Shown here one piece after another: positions 52,431 to 61,288 of a stretch of 64,000 nucleotides of DNA. The stretch spans positions 169,669 to 233,668 of the forward strand of contig NZ_FOWR01000001.1 in assembly GCF_900115495.1 (NCBI RefSeq), in the 5' to 3' direction. A model generated the notes under the pieces. That model had not been told where the DNA came from, made no database searches, and was given only the letters and a program-made list of their open reading frames with translations. A program made the position numbers and the translations under genes. Each line of letters opens with the position of its first letter. Positions within the stretch are counted from its first letter, which is position 1. Source of the DNA: Enterovibrio norvegicus DSM 15893 (GTDB lineage Bacteria > Pseudomonadota > Gammaproteobacteria > Enterobacterales > Vibrionaceae).

Positions 52431-53756
52431 GTAAAAAGCGAGGACAGGCACTTTAAGAAAACCATAATCTTATCAGTTTCATGCGTTAGTGCTTTTGGAC
52501 TCAAAGGTGTGAGACAAAGATGAATGGATGGTTTCATAACGATATGCTTTTCATATTGTTCAGTTGCCATCCATTGTAAATCCCAATGACAAAAGCCCGC
52601 TCATCACTTATCAGCATTGAAGCCACACCTTATTACCACTGCGTTTCTCGCTGTGTTCGTCGGTCATTTCTCTGTGGCTACGATGAGCAAGCGCAACAAA
52701 GTTACGAACATCGTCGATCTTGGATTGAAAAGCGCCTGCTTGCGTTAGCAGGCGCGTTTTGTATCGATGTATGTGCATACGCCATTATGAGTAATCATTA
52801 TCATGTGGTTTTGCATATCAATGATGAAAAGGCAAAAACGCTGTCAGATGTTGAAGTCGTTGAGCGTTGGCTCGCTTTTCATCATGGACCAGCGCTAGTT
52901 CAGCGATTTATGCATGGAGACGAACTGTCAGAGGCTGAAACTGAACGGTGCAATGAGATAATTGAAGAGTGGCGAGAGCGTCTTGTATCAATCAGTTGGT
53001 TTATGCGTCTGATCAATCAACACATTGCCTCAGAAGCCAATCGAGAGGACAACTGTACTGGACATTTCTGGGAAGGGCGCTTTAAAAACCAAGCATTACT
53101 GGATGAGAAAGCCGTCGCTGCCGCTATGGCGTATGTGGATTTGAACCCTGTACGTGCAGCCATTGCCGAAGCGCCAGAAACGTCGGATTATACGAGCGTG
53201 AAAGCGCGCATTGATGCGATAGAAAGTAATCAAGCATCTCCAACAGGTTTGTTTCCTTTTGCTGGAAACCCGCGAGAGAGCATGCCAGATGGCATTCCTT
53301 TTCGATTGATGGATTATCTTGCATTGGTTGATTGGACAGGAAGGCAAGTGCGGGATGATAAACATGGTCATATCGATAATGCTTCACCACCATTGCTAGA
53401 AAGACTTGGATTTGACGCTAAAAGTTGGCTGGAAACATGCACACGGATTGAACAAGGCGGCATTGTCGGCACTGACACCGCAATAAAAGCGGCACTACCT
53501 CACTTGCATCGGAAACGACTCTCCGGCTTCCGGATACCAAACCACTAAAAAAATATCTCACTTATCGCAAACGATGACTCAGGCGCTAGCTTGAGATTTT
53601 TGCTGCCTTTCATTCACTCAAATTCCGTCATTTTCCATTCCGACACAGAAATGCGATGGCTTCACACTGATTAAAGACGTGTTTGGCCGTGTGAATGCTT
53701 TCTTATTGTTGTTCACTTGGGATGTATTCTATAAATGCCTGTCCTTATAGAGGGAC
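52431..53756 (+). mobile_element. REP-associated transposase element, copy 2 (complete)
   Basis: About 1326 bp. Left end GAGGACAGGCACTT (52440-52453) and right end AAATGCCTGTCC (53733-53744) are inverted copies of the same REP-like core; the right end shares GTCCTTATAGAGGGAC with copy 3. A subterminal stem (TTCACAC/GTGTGAA) lies near the right end. It sits inside copy 1. Not a classical IS with flanking duplication; I see none. Confidence 0.83.
52586..53548 (+). CDS. REP-associated tyrosine transposase (RAYT, Y1_Tnp family), copy 2
   Basis: 320 residues. The Y1 nuclease HUH motif is His71-Tyr-His73 (SNHYHVVLHI) and the catalytic Tyr183 lies in AYVDLNPVRA. The long C-terminal part (200-320) is typical of the marine gammaproteobacterial group of these proteins. 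They cut and join single-stranded DNA at REP hairpins. Matches copy 3 at 307 of 320 residues by my count. Intact and possibly active. Confidence 0.9.
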   Translation: MTKARSSLISIEATPYYHCVSRCVRRSFLCGYDEQAQQSYEHRRSWIEKRLLALAGAFCIDVCAYAIMSNHYHVVLHINDEKAKTLSDVEVVERWLAFHHGPALVQRFMHGDELSEAETERCNEIIEEWRERLVSISWFMRLINQHIASEANREDNCTGHFWEGRFKNQALLDEKAVAAAMAYVDLNPVRAAIAEAPETSDYTSVKARIDAIESNQASPTGLFPFAGNPRESMPDGIPFRLMDYLALVDWTGRQVRDDKHGHIDNASPPLLERLGFDAKSWLETCTRIEQGGIVGTDTAIKAALPHLHRKRLSGFRIPNH

Positions 53757-53812
53757 TAAATGGATGGTCAGCATCGCTGCTTTGTTGTGGGAGTTCTATA
53801 TATGCCTGTCCC
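53733..53812. repeat. REP-like sites and OpgC-tail fragment after copy 2
   Basis: REP-like cores at 53733-53744 (AAATGCCTGTCC) and 53802-53812 (ATGCCTGTCCC). Between them, 53758-53789, lie 32 bases identical to the 3' end of the OpgC-DUF2141 gene (AAATGGATGGTCAGCATC and on). From here to 54019 I see no gene; a second short intergenic stretch is AT-rich. Confidence 0.8.
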
Positions 53813-54019
53813 AAGATAGTTCCATACTGTGATTTTTTACCGTGGGATTGGCTCAAAAGCATTTAGACGTATTTCTATAACCATCTGCCACCAAGCACTT
53901 TTTTGTCTTTTGACTCGTTTTTAGGTCAGTCTTTCTGATGATGTTAATGGCAAAATTACTAAAGCCATATGCGCATGAAACGAAAGGTCAACAAACATAA
54001 AAGATAAGGAATTACACTA

Positions 54020-54714
54020 ATGGCTGTCACCCTTCATAAATCTAAGCGTTGGCTTGACGAAACAACCCCTTCATTTTTAATCAAAATTTTTGAAGAGGAC
54101 GAGCAAAGATTGAATAAATTTAATGATGAAATATCATCCAAAGCTCGTGCTATATACAGGGCTGCACATCGATCTGGGGGGAAAGCGTAAATTCCAATAT
54201 CACACGTATTGATGCACATATCTCCGCCTATGCAATGAAAATCCCTGAGAATGATTTGCCACAAAAGATCATATCTAGAGAAGGTGCCCCTCCTTATGAC
54301 TTTACCCCAGTACATTTCTCCAACTTCCCTTCGGCTATTATCAGTGAGCGGTTTGCGTCGTGTTTGATGGAGCTAGAGCCGGAAAAACACCAATTTTCGC
54401 CCATAGTTGTGGAAGACTTTGAGAAAAAAGTGGTGGCCCATGCTTACTTTTGGCGACCCATGGTCATATTGGATGCGATTGACTTAAATTCGACGCGGAT
54501 TGTTTTCACGAAAAAAGACGATATCGCGAATTCTACCTGTCAGTTGAGACATGGTGATGGGAATTTCGTGAATAAAAATGTGATTGATGGCCATCTGGCA
54601 TGGGCAGATGCAAGGTGCCAATCAAAATTATTTATATCGGATGCGTTTCTGGAAATACTTTCAAGCCGACAGATTGATGACTTTTCTTGGACTCATAAAC
54701 TAAAAGAAATTTAG
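54020..54714 (+). pseudogene. Imm11/DUF1629-like protein, apparently frameshifted (or toxin remnant plus immunity gene)
   Basis: A 56-codon frame (54020-54190, AAGGA ribosome site, MAVTLHKSKRWLDE...) ends right after a GGGGGG run. One more G would join it to the next frame, giving a 232-residue protein continuing ESVNSNITRIDAHISAY and the stretch from 54235 to 54714. That second part (SERFASCLMELEPEKHQFSPIVVEDFEKK, SKLFISDAFLEIL) resembles DUF1629/Imm11 immunity proteins of polymorphic toxins. Alternative: the first frame is the end of a lost toxin and the second is its immunity gene. Sits between element copies 2 and 3. Confidence 0.55.
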
Positions 54715-54775
54715 CGGTGCTACATAAATGTGGGGTTGAGGGTTGAAAAGCGGGAATCGAAAAGCGGGCAAAAGC

Positions 54776-54790
54776 GGGGACAGGCATTTT
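54776..54790. repeat. REP-like site
   Basis: GGGGACAGGCATTTT preceded by AAAGC, the same core as the left ends of the transposase elements but without a transposase attached. Confidence 0.78.
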
Positions 54791-54868
54791 TAGAAAACCA
54801 ATATATTACCGGTATAACGCGTCAGTCTTTTGGGGGCGAGCGCTGGTTCTGAGCCGATTCCATTCAAT

Positions 54869-55073
54869 ATCGAGCTACGCCGTGTTTTGTGCTTTAACAC
54901 GCATTCGTAGCTCGATGCCTTTCTCACATTAATACCAATTGTTGAAATGGATGGTCAGCATCGCTGCTTTGTTGTGGGTGAAAGTCACTTGCTCTTTGGA
55001 TGGGGGTCCTTGTAGTGATGGGTTATTGGAATAGCCAAATCCTTCAATCGGAATTTGATTGTCTGCCAAGGTG
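54869..55073. repeat. duplicated 3' end of the OpgC-DUF2141 gene with its terminator hairpin
   Basis: The last 145 bases of the OpgC-DUF2141 gene, including its stop (54929-55073 versus 57555-57699), recur here with four mismatches. The adjoining hairpin ATCGAGCTACG/CGTAGCTCGAT (54869-54916) corresponds to the gene's terminator at 57495-57543, with a diverged loop. The match stops exactly at the left end of element copy 3. Confidence 0.9.
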
Positions 55074-56396
55074 GTAAAGCGGGGACAGGCACTTTAAGAA
55101 AACCATAACCTTATCAGTTTCATGCGTTAGTGCTTTTGGACTCAAAGGTGAATGACAAAGATGAATAGATGAATTCATAACGATATGCTTTTCATATTTT
55201 TCAGTTGTTATCCATTTTAAATTTCAATGACAAAAGCCCGTTCATCACTTATCAGTATTGAAGCCACACCTTATTATCACTGCGTTTCTCGCTGTGTTCG
55301 TCGATCGTTTCTTTGTGGCTATGACGAACAAGCGCAACAAAGTTACGAACATCGTCGATCTTGGATTGAAAAGCGCCTGCTTGCGTTAGCAGGCGCGTTT
55401 TGTATCGATGTTTGTGCGTACGCAATTATGAGTAATCATTATCACGTGGTTTTGCATATCAATGTAGAAAAGGCAAAGACGCTATCAAATGTTGAGGTGG
55501 TTGAGCGCTGGCTCGCTTTTCATCATGGACCAGCGCTAGTTCAGCGATTTATGCAGGGTGATGAACTGTCAGAGGCTGAAACTGAACGGTGCAATGAGAT
55601 GATTGAAGAGTGGCGAAAACGTCTTGTCTCAATCAGTTGGTTTATGCGCTTGATCAATCAGCACATTGCCTCAGAAGCTAATCGAGAGGACAACTGTACT
55701 GGACATTTCTGGGAAGGGCGCTTTAAAAGCCAAGCATTACTGGATGAGAAAGCCGTCGCTGCAGCAATGGCGTATGTTGACTTGAACCCTGTACGTGCAG
55801 CCATTGCCGAAGCGCCAGAAACGTCGGATTATACGAGCGTGAAAGCGCGCATTGATACGATAGAAAGTAATCAAACATCTCCAGCAGGGCTGTTTCCTTT
55901 TGCTGGAAACCCGCGAGAGAGCATGCCAGATGGCATTCCTTTTCGATTAATGGATTATCTAGCATTGGTTGATTGGACAGGAAGACAAGTGCGAGATGAT
56001 AAGCATGGTCATATTGATAATGCCTTACCATCACTGCTAGAAAGACTTGGATTTGACGCTAAAAGTTGGCTGGAAACATGCACACGGATTGAACAAGGCG
56101 GCATTGTCGGCACTGACACCGCAATAAAAGCGGCACTACCTCACTTGCATCGGAAACGACTCTCTGGCTTTCGGATACCGAGCCAATAAAACAAGCCCCA
56201 CTTATAAAAAATGATGACACAGGCGCGAGCTTGAGATTTTTGCTGCCTTTCATTCACTCAAATTCCGTCATTTTCCATTCCGACACAGAAATGCGATGGC
56301 TTCACACTGACTAAAGACGTGTTTGGCCGTGTGAATGCTTTCTAGTTGTTGTTCGCGTGGGATGTATTCTATAAATGCCTGTCCTTATAGAGGGAC
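55074..56396 (+). mobile_element. REP-associated transposase element, copy 3 (complete)
   Basis: About 1323 bp with left core GGGGACAGGCACTT (55081-55094) and right core AAATGCCTGTCC (56373-56384). Left boundary is precise because the duplicated OpgC tail ends there. The right boundary is eight bases from the stop of the DUF1989 gene. Closely similar to copy 2 throughout. Confidence 0.85.
55227..56189 (+). CDS. REP-associated tyrosine transposase (RAYT, Y1_Tnp family), copy 3
   Basis: 320 residues, differing from copy 2 at about 13 positions, with HUH motif His71-Tyr-His73 and Tyr183 kept. Both long copies are full length, so either could be active on the REP-like sites of this region. Confidence 0.9.
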   Translation: MTKARSSLISIEATPYYHCVSRCVRRSFLCGYDEQAQQSYEHRRSWIEKRLLALAGAFCIDVCAYAIMSNHYHVVLHINVEKAKTLSNVEVVERWLAFHHGPALVQRFMQGDELSEAETERCNEMIEEWRKRLVSISWFMRLINQHIASEANREDNCTGHFWEGRFKSQALLDEKAVAAAMAYVDLNPVRAAIAEAPETSDYTSVKARIDTIESNQTSPAGLFPFAGNPRESMPDGIPFRLMDYLALVDWTGRQVRDDKHGHIDNALPSLLERLGFDAKSWLETCTRIEQGGIVGTDTAIKAALPHLHRKRLSGFRIPSQ

Positions 56397-56403
56397 ACTC
56401 TTA

Positions 56404-57291
56404 CTACCCCGGAACATATCCGCTGGGTTTAAACGGAATCCAATCGTTTAATGCTTTTGCAGGTGGGGTGAACACTTCGACCGTTAGCGGGAAGCACTGC
56501 GCCTCATCACTGGAGTGGGTTGAGCTGCAGTCCCCGCCGGGGCATGCTGATAAAGCGCCCAGCAAATCGGTTTCAGCGAAGAACTCTATATAATCTCCCT
56601 GTCTGACAGGGCTTGCCTTCATAAAGTACTGATGGGTATTACGTGTAAATCCCGTACACATGAACACATTCATCACATCATGAACATGAGGCTCTGCGTC
56701 TTTCCGGCTAACGCCGAGCTTCTCAGCAAGCGCTTTGGTGAGGTTGGAATGACAACAGTGATGGTAGTTTTCACCATGAAGGCGATGGTGGGTGTAGGGA
56801 TCGCACCGGGTACCAATTACATCGTGTACGCTTGCACCGTCATCGTCCCACCCATACCACGCTAATGAATTATCTGTGATGGTGGCGATAGGGCGAAGAT
56901 AAGGCATGTTGCTCCAAAGTCTGTCGCCGAGAGAGACATGGGTGGCATGGAGTTGACGGGTTTTGCCGCTAAAAAAGCGCTCACTCAAGTTATCCCGCTG
57001 CCAGAGGTTTAAATCTCCAACCTGTGAACCGTGTAAACAAGAAATACGGAAGAAGCTGCCAGCAGGAACAGTGAAACAACGCGCCTCCCTAGGTGGCACC
57101 TCCAGCTTCACAGCTCTGACTGCCTCACTCCTTACAGTCTGGTAAAACGACGCATTGAATGGCGGAAGGCTTTCAACGCCGTAACACACAACGGGCTTGG
57201 CCGCACGGCGCGCTTCAGCATCAGAAGGCTCTGGATGTGTGGTTTTCCAATCAGCTTCGCCATCACGCACCTGCTTTGCACTGTTGCTCAT
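56404..57291 (-). CDS. DUF1989 / urea carboxylase-associated family protein
   Basis: 295 residues. Recognised by CYGVESLPPFN, FRISCLHGSQVGDLNLW, ATHVSLGDRLWSNMPYLRPIATI, GTRCDPYTHHRLHG and HDVMNVFMCTGFTRNTHQYFMKASP. Several His/Cys residues look like metal ligands (cupin-like). These proteins occur beside urea carboxylase or aminomethyltransferase genes, none of which is visible here. The stop lies eight bases from the right end of element copy 3, and the 5' side has a REP-like site at 57397-57409. Confidence 0.86.
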   Translation of the reverse strand: MSNSAKQVRDGEADWKTTHPEPSDAEARRAAKPVVCYGVESLPPFNASFYQTVRSEAVRAVKLEVPPREARCFTVPAGSFFRISCLHGSQVGDLNLWQRDNLSERFFSGKTRQLHATHVSLGDRLWSNMPYLRPIATITDNSLAWYGWDDDGASVHDVIGTRCDPYTHHRLHGENYHHCCHSNLTKALAEKLGVSRKDAEPHVHDVMNVFMCTGFTRNTHQYFMKASPVRQGDYIEFFAETDLLGALSACPGGDCSSTHSSDEAQCFPLTVEVFTPPAKALNDWIPFKPSGYVPG

Positions 57292-57396
57292 ACCATCACC
57301 TCCATGTAATCGTTATCACTGGAGTATAGGCATACTTGGCTAACGGGCCATTCGCACTCTTTAGAATATGACAGCGTTGAGTGGGAGCAGGAATAC

Positions 57397-57409
57397 GGGA
57401 CAGGCACTT
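57397..57409. repeat. REP-like site upstream of DUF1989 gene
   Basis: GGGACAGGCACTT, then a short direct repeat CACTTCTAGAAA. This is the eighth copy of the core in the 52-57.4 kb stretch. Confidence 0.78.
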
Positions 57410-57494
57410 CTAGAAAGCACTTCTAGAAAACCATCAGTTTCATATATCAGTGCTTTTGGGTTCAGCGCGCAGTATCTGCGCCATTTCTATCCGA

Positions 57495-57543
57495 AATCGA
57501 GCTACGTCGAGTATGAGATTCAATACTCATTCGTAGCTCGATT
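57495..57543 (-). terminator. hairpin terminator of OpgC-DUF2141 gene
   Basis: Arms AATCGAGCTACG and CGTAGCTCGATT with an inner GAGTAT/ATACTC pairing, 12 bases after the stop on the minus strand. T tract is short. A diverged duplicate is at 54869-54916. Confidence 0.7.
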
Positions 57544-57554
57544 CCTCTCTCACA

Positions 57555-59126
57555 TTAATACCAATTGTTGAAATGGATGGTCAGCATCGCTGCTTTGTTG
57601 TGGGTGAAAGTCACTTGCTCTTTGGATGGGGGCCCTTGTAGTGATGGGTTATTGGAATAACCAAACCCTTCAATCGGAATTTGGTTGTCTGCCAAGGTGA
57701 TCAGTCCATCTTTATTCCTGTCTTGGAAGGCAAACACCACATACTTGCCCGCTGCTAACTCATCGAGCGTGATTCCTTCCTTCGCTTCTTCTGGGGTGTA
57801 CTTCTGCCAATGAACAGACGGTACAGCGGTAATGTCATCGAATTCGCTGTACACCATCAAAACCACCGGATCTTGAGGTTCACGAACGTCTTTCAATTTG
57901 ATGGTGAGCGGAAATTTTTCGTTCCCGACCATCAACGTATCATTATCCGCGGTGTTAGCCATAGAGACATTCAGCGCGAGAAGCCCGCCAATACCGGTTG
58001 TGATGGCTGCTCCCCAATATTGGGTAGAAGAGCGGCCTTTGGTGAATTCACGGATCCAAGCAGGCACCCAAAGGCTGGCCACAAAGCCGAACATTACCGC
58101 CAGATAGAAAGGCTCGAAACGGATCTCTGCGAGCAGTGGTGCGGCAAAGTAAATCATCGCAGTTTGCCAAGCAAAAACATGCAAAGAATGGCGGCCGATG
58201 TAGCTCAGAGGACGGAACGTGAGCGCATTAGGGAATTTACTGATTACCAGTGCAATCAGATAAACCCACATGGACAGCGTCAGTAAACGCAGCCAGCCTA
58301 ATTCAGATTTATCAGCAAGGCCGTAGATAATGCCGCGGTGGATGCCCATGCTTAAAAACGCACCATGGTGAGCGGCAAACAGGATGCCGATACCCGCAAT
58401 GCATAAAAAGGTAAGCATAGGATGATGCCAACGAATCAGGTTGCCGCGCTGAAGCTGGAATCCGATGGCGGAGCCAACAACAAACAACAGTTGCCACGCG
58501 AACGGGTCAAAATACCCTGCGTGCAAGGTGAAGGCGTCGAATACGCCGCTACCCATAACAGCGTTAAGCTGGCGTTCAGAGATCTCGCCACTCGTAGACC
58601 AAAGCAGCAGACTGACACCGAGTACGAGCCAGAATAAACCTTTTCGATACATGGCAATGAGCAGCGGCAGTAACAGCATGAAAATGATATAGAGCGGCAA
58701 TATGTCAAAGTAGCTGGGTTTGTTGATTAAGACTGCACTGAACAGCAGCGTTTCGAGCGGCGCAGTGAGCAAATTCGGGAAGTTTTGTGCCAAAAGATTT
58801 TGGTGATCAGGGAAGGCGTATTTGCTGGCGAGAAACCAGATAAACACAGCAACTAAGCACACAATATGATAGCGATAGAGCGTGAACGCGCGATGGAATG
58901 CTTTAGCGCGCACGTCTGCATTCGACAAGGCATCTCGACTATAAATCGCGCCTGCTAATAGGGCGGAAATAAACACAAACCCTTCCGCTGGACCAAAAGG
59001 CCCGAGTGGCTCTGATGTGAAGTATTGAACGGGCGAACGACCGCCACTGATCCAAAACAAATGGTTGATTGTCATCAACAAGAGCAATAGCCCTCGTATG
59101 CTGTCTAACGCGGGTATCCGTTTCAT
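57555..59126 (-). CDS. OpgC-type membrane acyltransferase-like protein fused to DUF2141
   Basis: 523 residues. Residues 1-400 have about ten membrane helices and the OpgC start RIPALDSIRGLLLLLMTINHL with GPAEGFVFISALLAG, as in proteins that succinylate periplasmic glucans. Residues 410-523 are a DUF2141 domain (KYVVFAFQDRNKDGLITLADNQIPIEGFGYSNNP), usually a separate secreted protein. The GGGAG site before the ATG at 59126 decides the start. The fusion would place DUF2141 on the periplasmic side. The last 145 bases of the gene are duplicated upstream of element copy 3. Confidence 0.85.
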   Translation of the reverse strand: MKRIPALDSIRGLLLLLMTINHLFWISGGRSPVQYFTSEPLGPFGPAEGFVFISALLAGAIYSRDALSNADVRAKAFHRAFTLYRYHIVCLVAVFIWFLASKYAFPDHQNLLAQNFPNLLTAPLETLLFSAVLINKPSYFDILPLYIIFMLLLPLLIAMYRKGLFWLVLGVSLLLWSTSGEISERQLNAVMGSGVFDAFTLHAGYFDPFAWQLLFVVGSAIGFQLQRGNLIRWHHPMLTFLCIAGIGILFAAHHGAFLSMGIHRGIIYGLADKSELGWLRLLTLSMWVYLIALVISKFPNALTFRPLSYIGRHSLHVFAWQTAMIYFAAPLLAEIRFEPFYLAVMFGFVASLWVPAWIREFTKGRSSTQYWGAAITTGIGGLLALNVSMANTADNDTLMVGNEKFPLTIKLKDVREPQDPVVLMVYSEFDDITAVPSVHWQKYTPEEAKEGITLDELAAGKYVVFAFQDRNKDGLITLADNQIPIEGFGYSNNPSLQGPPSKEQVTFTHNKAAMLTIHFNNWY

Positions 59127-59392
59127 CACTTTCTCCCTTAAAAGTCTTTGAATCATTGTGCGAGATGTTCACAACGCAGATCTGACTGTTTGTGCTTTTT
59201 TAGACGCAGTGCATTGAATATTCGTGATTTACCTAAAGGAAAAATGACGTCTGATGCATCGCGTGAATAAGACAAAAAATGAAAGGCGTATCAATGGTAA
59301 ATAAATAGGCAGGGAAGTGCGTAAAAAGTGTTTGTCTTTGCATCGAGTGAGGATAAACTTCGCGGCCTTATTTACTTCGAGAATCATCATTG

Positions 59393-59818
59393 ATGAAAGC
59401 GTTAATGATTGGTGTAGCGGTCTCTATCGCAACACTACTAACAGGCTGTGTGACGTTCCCAACGACCGAGTCTGAGCAAGTTAAAGTGATTTGGGATGAC
59501 GTGGATGCGCTGAAAGGCTGTGAGCACAAAGGCACGGTGATCGGCTCTGAAGGCCACTTCTATGATTACTGGCTACACGCAGATAAAGACATGGTATGGG
59601 GCACACTCAACCAAATGCGAAAAAAAGCAGCAGCACTGGGCGGCGATACCTTGTATTTGTACCAACCTTTTGATTTCAGCTCGTCAGTGACCATGTTTGC
59701 AAACGCCTACGCGTGCCAGCCCGCTCAACCTGACGTTGACGTGGTGGAAGAAACCGTAGACGTGTCGATGGAAGCGGCTGTTGTGTCTGAAGAGAAAGCA
59801 GAAGCAACCGCACAATAA
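59393..59818 (+). CDS. DUF4156-like lipoprotein
   Basis: 141 residues with lipobox LLTGC after an 18-residue signal. VKVIWDDVDALKGCEHKGTVIGSEG and the Ala/Leu helix NQMRKKAAALGGDTLYL match DUF4156 lipoproteins (RcsF-like in size, function unknown). The tail (EETVDVSMEAAVVSEEKAEA) is low in complexity and acidic. The TTG at 59390 is not the likely start; the ATG at 59393 is. Confidence 0.83.
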   Translation: MKALMIGVAVSIATLLTGCVTFPTTESEQVKVIWDDVDALKGCEHKGTVIGSEGHFYDYWLHADKDMVWGTLNQMRKKAAALGGDTLYLYQPFDFSSSVTMFANAYACQPAQPDVDVVEETVDVSMEAAVVSEEKAEATAQ

Positions 59819-59835
59819 ATCGTCATGTTTAAATG

Positions 59836-59876
59836 AAAAAGCACAATCTCAGCACTGTTTGAGGTTGTGCTTTTTT
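59836..59876 (+). terminator. terminator after lipoprotein gene
   Basis: Arms GCACAA-CTC and GAG-TTGTGC with A-run before and TTTTTT after; 18 bases past the stop. Confidence 0.88.
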
Positions 59877-60030
59877 GTACCTAAACGCCTGTCTTCAATG
59901 TATTTGTTGCCTAAATAAAACAATGTTTTATTGTTTTGTTACATTTGAATCGTTTCATCTTACTTCCTACGTGCTTAGCATTCTCTCGCCCGAAAGTGGT
60001 ACTACATTCTTAAATTAGAGTAATCGCACT

Positions 60031-60576
60031 ATGTATAAGTACGTTCTAGCAACAGCCTTGGTTGTTTTACCTCTTGCCGCGAATGCGCAACACTATGCAG
60101 CGGCGGGATTCACACAAGTCGCACATGATGCGGGGTTTGGTGACCTTCACCATCATTACGACGGGGGAAAGATCATTTATGGCCATGAGACCGACATTGA
60201 GTGGTTGGCGATTGAAGGAGAGGTGTCTCATGTGTCTGGCCGTTACCCAATGGGGGGTAGGTTAGTAAGTTCAAATTCAACGTACGTTCATCTTACGCCA
60301 ACGGCATACCGCAATTTTGACCACAACTTCCGTTTATTTGCGCGGTCAGGCTTGGGGAAAAAGTGGGAAACAGATCGTTATACCTACGCGGGTGAGCAAA
60401 TGCGAGGCACGGGTAGCAGCTTTTCTTACACTTATGGTGCGGGTGTTCAGCATTTTTATAACCTTGAGTCGGGTGAAAAGTTGGTAAGCCGATTGGGTAT
60501 CAACCGCATTGGTAATGTTCAACGTGATAGAAACGAATCTGCCTCGATCGACTTGATGTTCGGCGCAAGGTTTTAA
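60031..60576 (+). CDS. small outer-membrane beta-barrel protein
   Basis: 181 residues with a signal peptide (ALVVLPLAANA) and alternating amphipathic strands ending in ASIDLMFGARF, an aromatic C terminus recognised by the BAM machinery. It resembles OmpA-like/Ail-type 8-stranded barrels. The region upstream (59877-60030) is a plain AT-rich promoter zone. Confidence 0.8.
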   Translation: MYKYVLATALVVLPLAANAQHYAAAGFTQVAHDAGFGDLHHHYDGGKIIYGHETDIEWLAIEGEVSHVSGRYPMGGRLVSSNSTYVHLTPTAYRNFDHNFRLFARSGLGKKWETDRYTYAGEQMRGTGSSFSYTYGAGVQHFYNLESGEKLVSRLGINRIGNVQRDRNESASIDLMFGARF

Positions 60577-60772
60577 GTCGTCTCATGCGTCATTGTCGTT
60601 TTCGTATTGTTGCCTTTTTGCACGACACCCTTTTAGAAAACGCGCATATTCGCTGATGAATTTTTTCCCTCATTGCTGTGATTAAATGGCATGACATCGT
60701 GAAGTTACGGTATCAAGGTGCATAGAATTATGTTGATATGGTCGAAATGTAATCAAAATGTTATGGGGGAAT

Positions 60773-61186
60773 ATGGAATTTCCGATTGAAGGCGCATGCC
60801 AATGCGGTCAGGTAACATACAAGCTTCATGCAGCACCGAACATGGTGATTGCTTGTCATTGCACTGAATGCCAAAAGCTTTCTACGGCGCCATATAGCGT
60901 GACGGCGATGGTAGATGCGGACGCAATTGCGTTTAGCGGTGAGATGAAAGAGTGGAGCCGTCCTGCTGACAGTGGGAATCGCAGTGCCGCGAAATTTTGC
61001 ACAGGCTGCGGTAATCGTATTTACCACTTTAACCCAGAAGACTTGTCCGTTGTGAAATTGAAGCTCAAGCCCGTGAATGTGGAAGATGAAACCATTCTGA
61101 CCCCAACGGCGCATATTTGGGTATCACAGAAGCAGAAATGGTTTGTCGTTCCCGATGACGTAAAGGTGTTTGATAAACAGCCTTAA
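60773..61186 (+). CDS. GFA-family (Mss4-like) zinc protein
   Basis: 137 residues. Zinc-binding cysteines: CQCG near residue 9, CHCTEC near 31-36 and CTGCGNRIYH near 80-85. This family includes glutathione-dependent formaldehyde-activating enzyme and centromere protein V domains. The ATG at 60773 follows GGGGGAA; an in-frame ATG at 60758 is less likely. Substrate unknown. Confidence 0.87.
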   Translation: MEFPIEGACQCGQVTYKLHAAPNMVIACHCTECQKLSTAPYSVTAMVDADAIAFSGEMKEWSRPADSGNRSAAKFCTGCGNRIYHFNPEDLSVVKLKLKPVNVEDETILTPTAHIWVSQKQKWFVVPDDVKVFDKQP

Positions 61187-61220
61187 TGTGACAAGCCTAA
61201 TATCAATAACCCACGCATAA

Positions 61221-61257
61221 AAAATGCCGCTTTGCTCATTAGAGCCAGCGGCATTTT
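61221..61257. terminator. bidirectional terminator
   Basis: Arms AAAATGCCGCT and AGCGGCATTTT with a 15-base loop, between the GFA gene and the converging aminotransferase gene. Confidence 0.85.
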
Positions 61258-61288
61258 CTTTGTCTGTTTGGTGACAAGTAGGCGGGAG

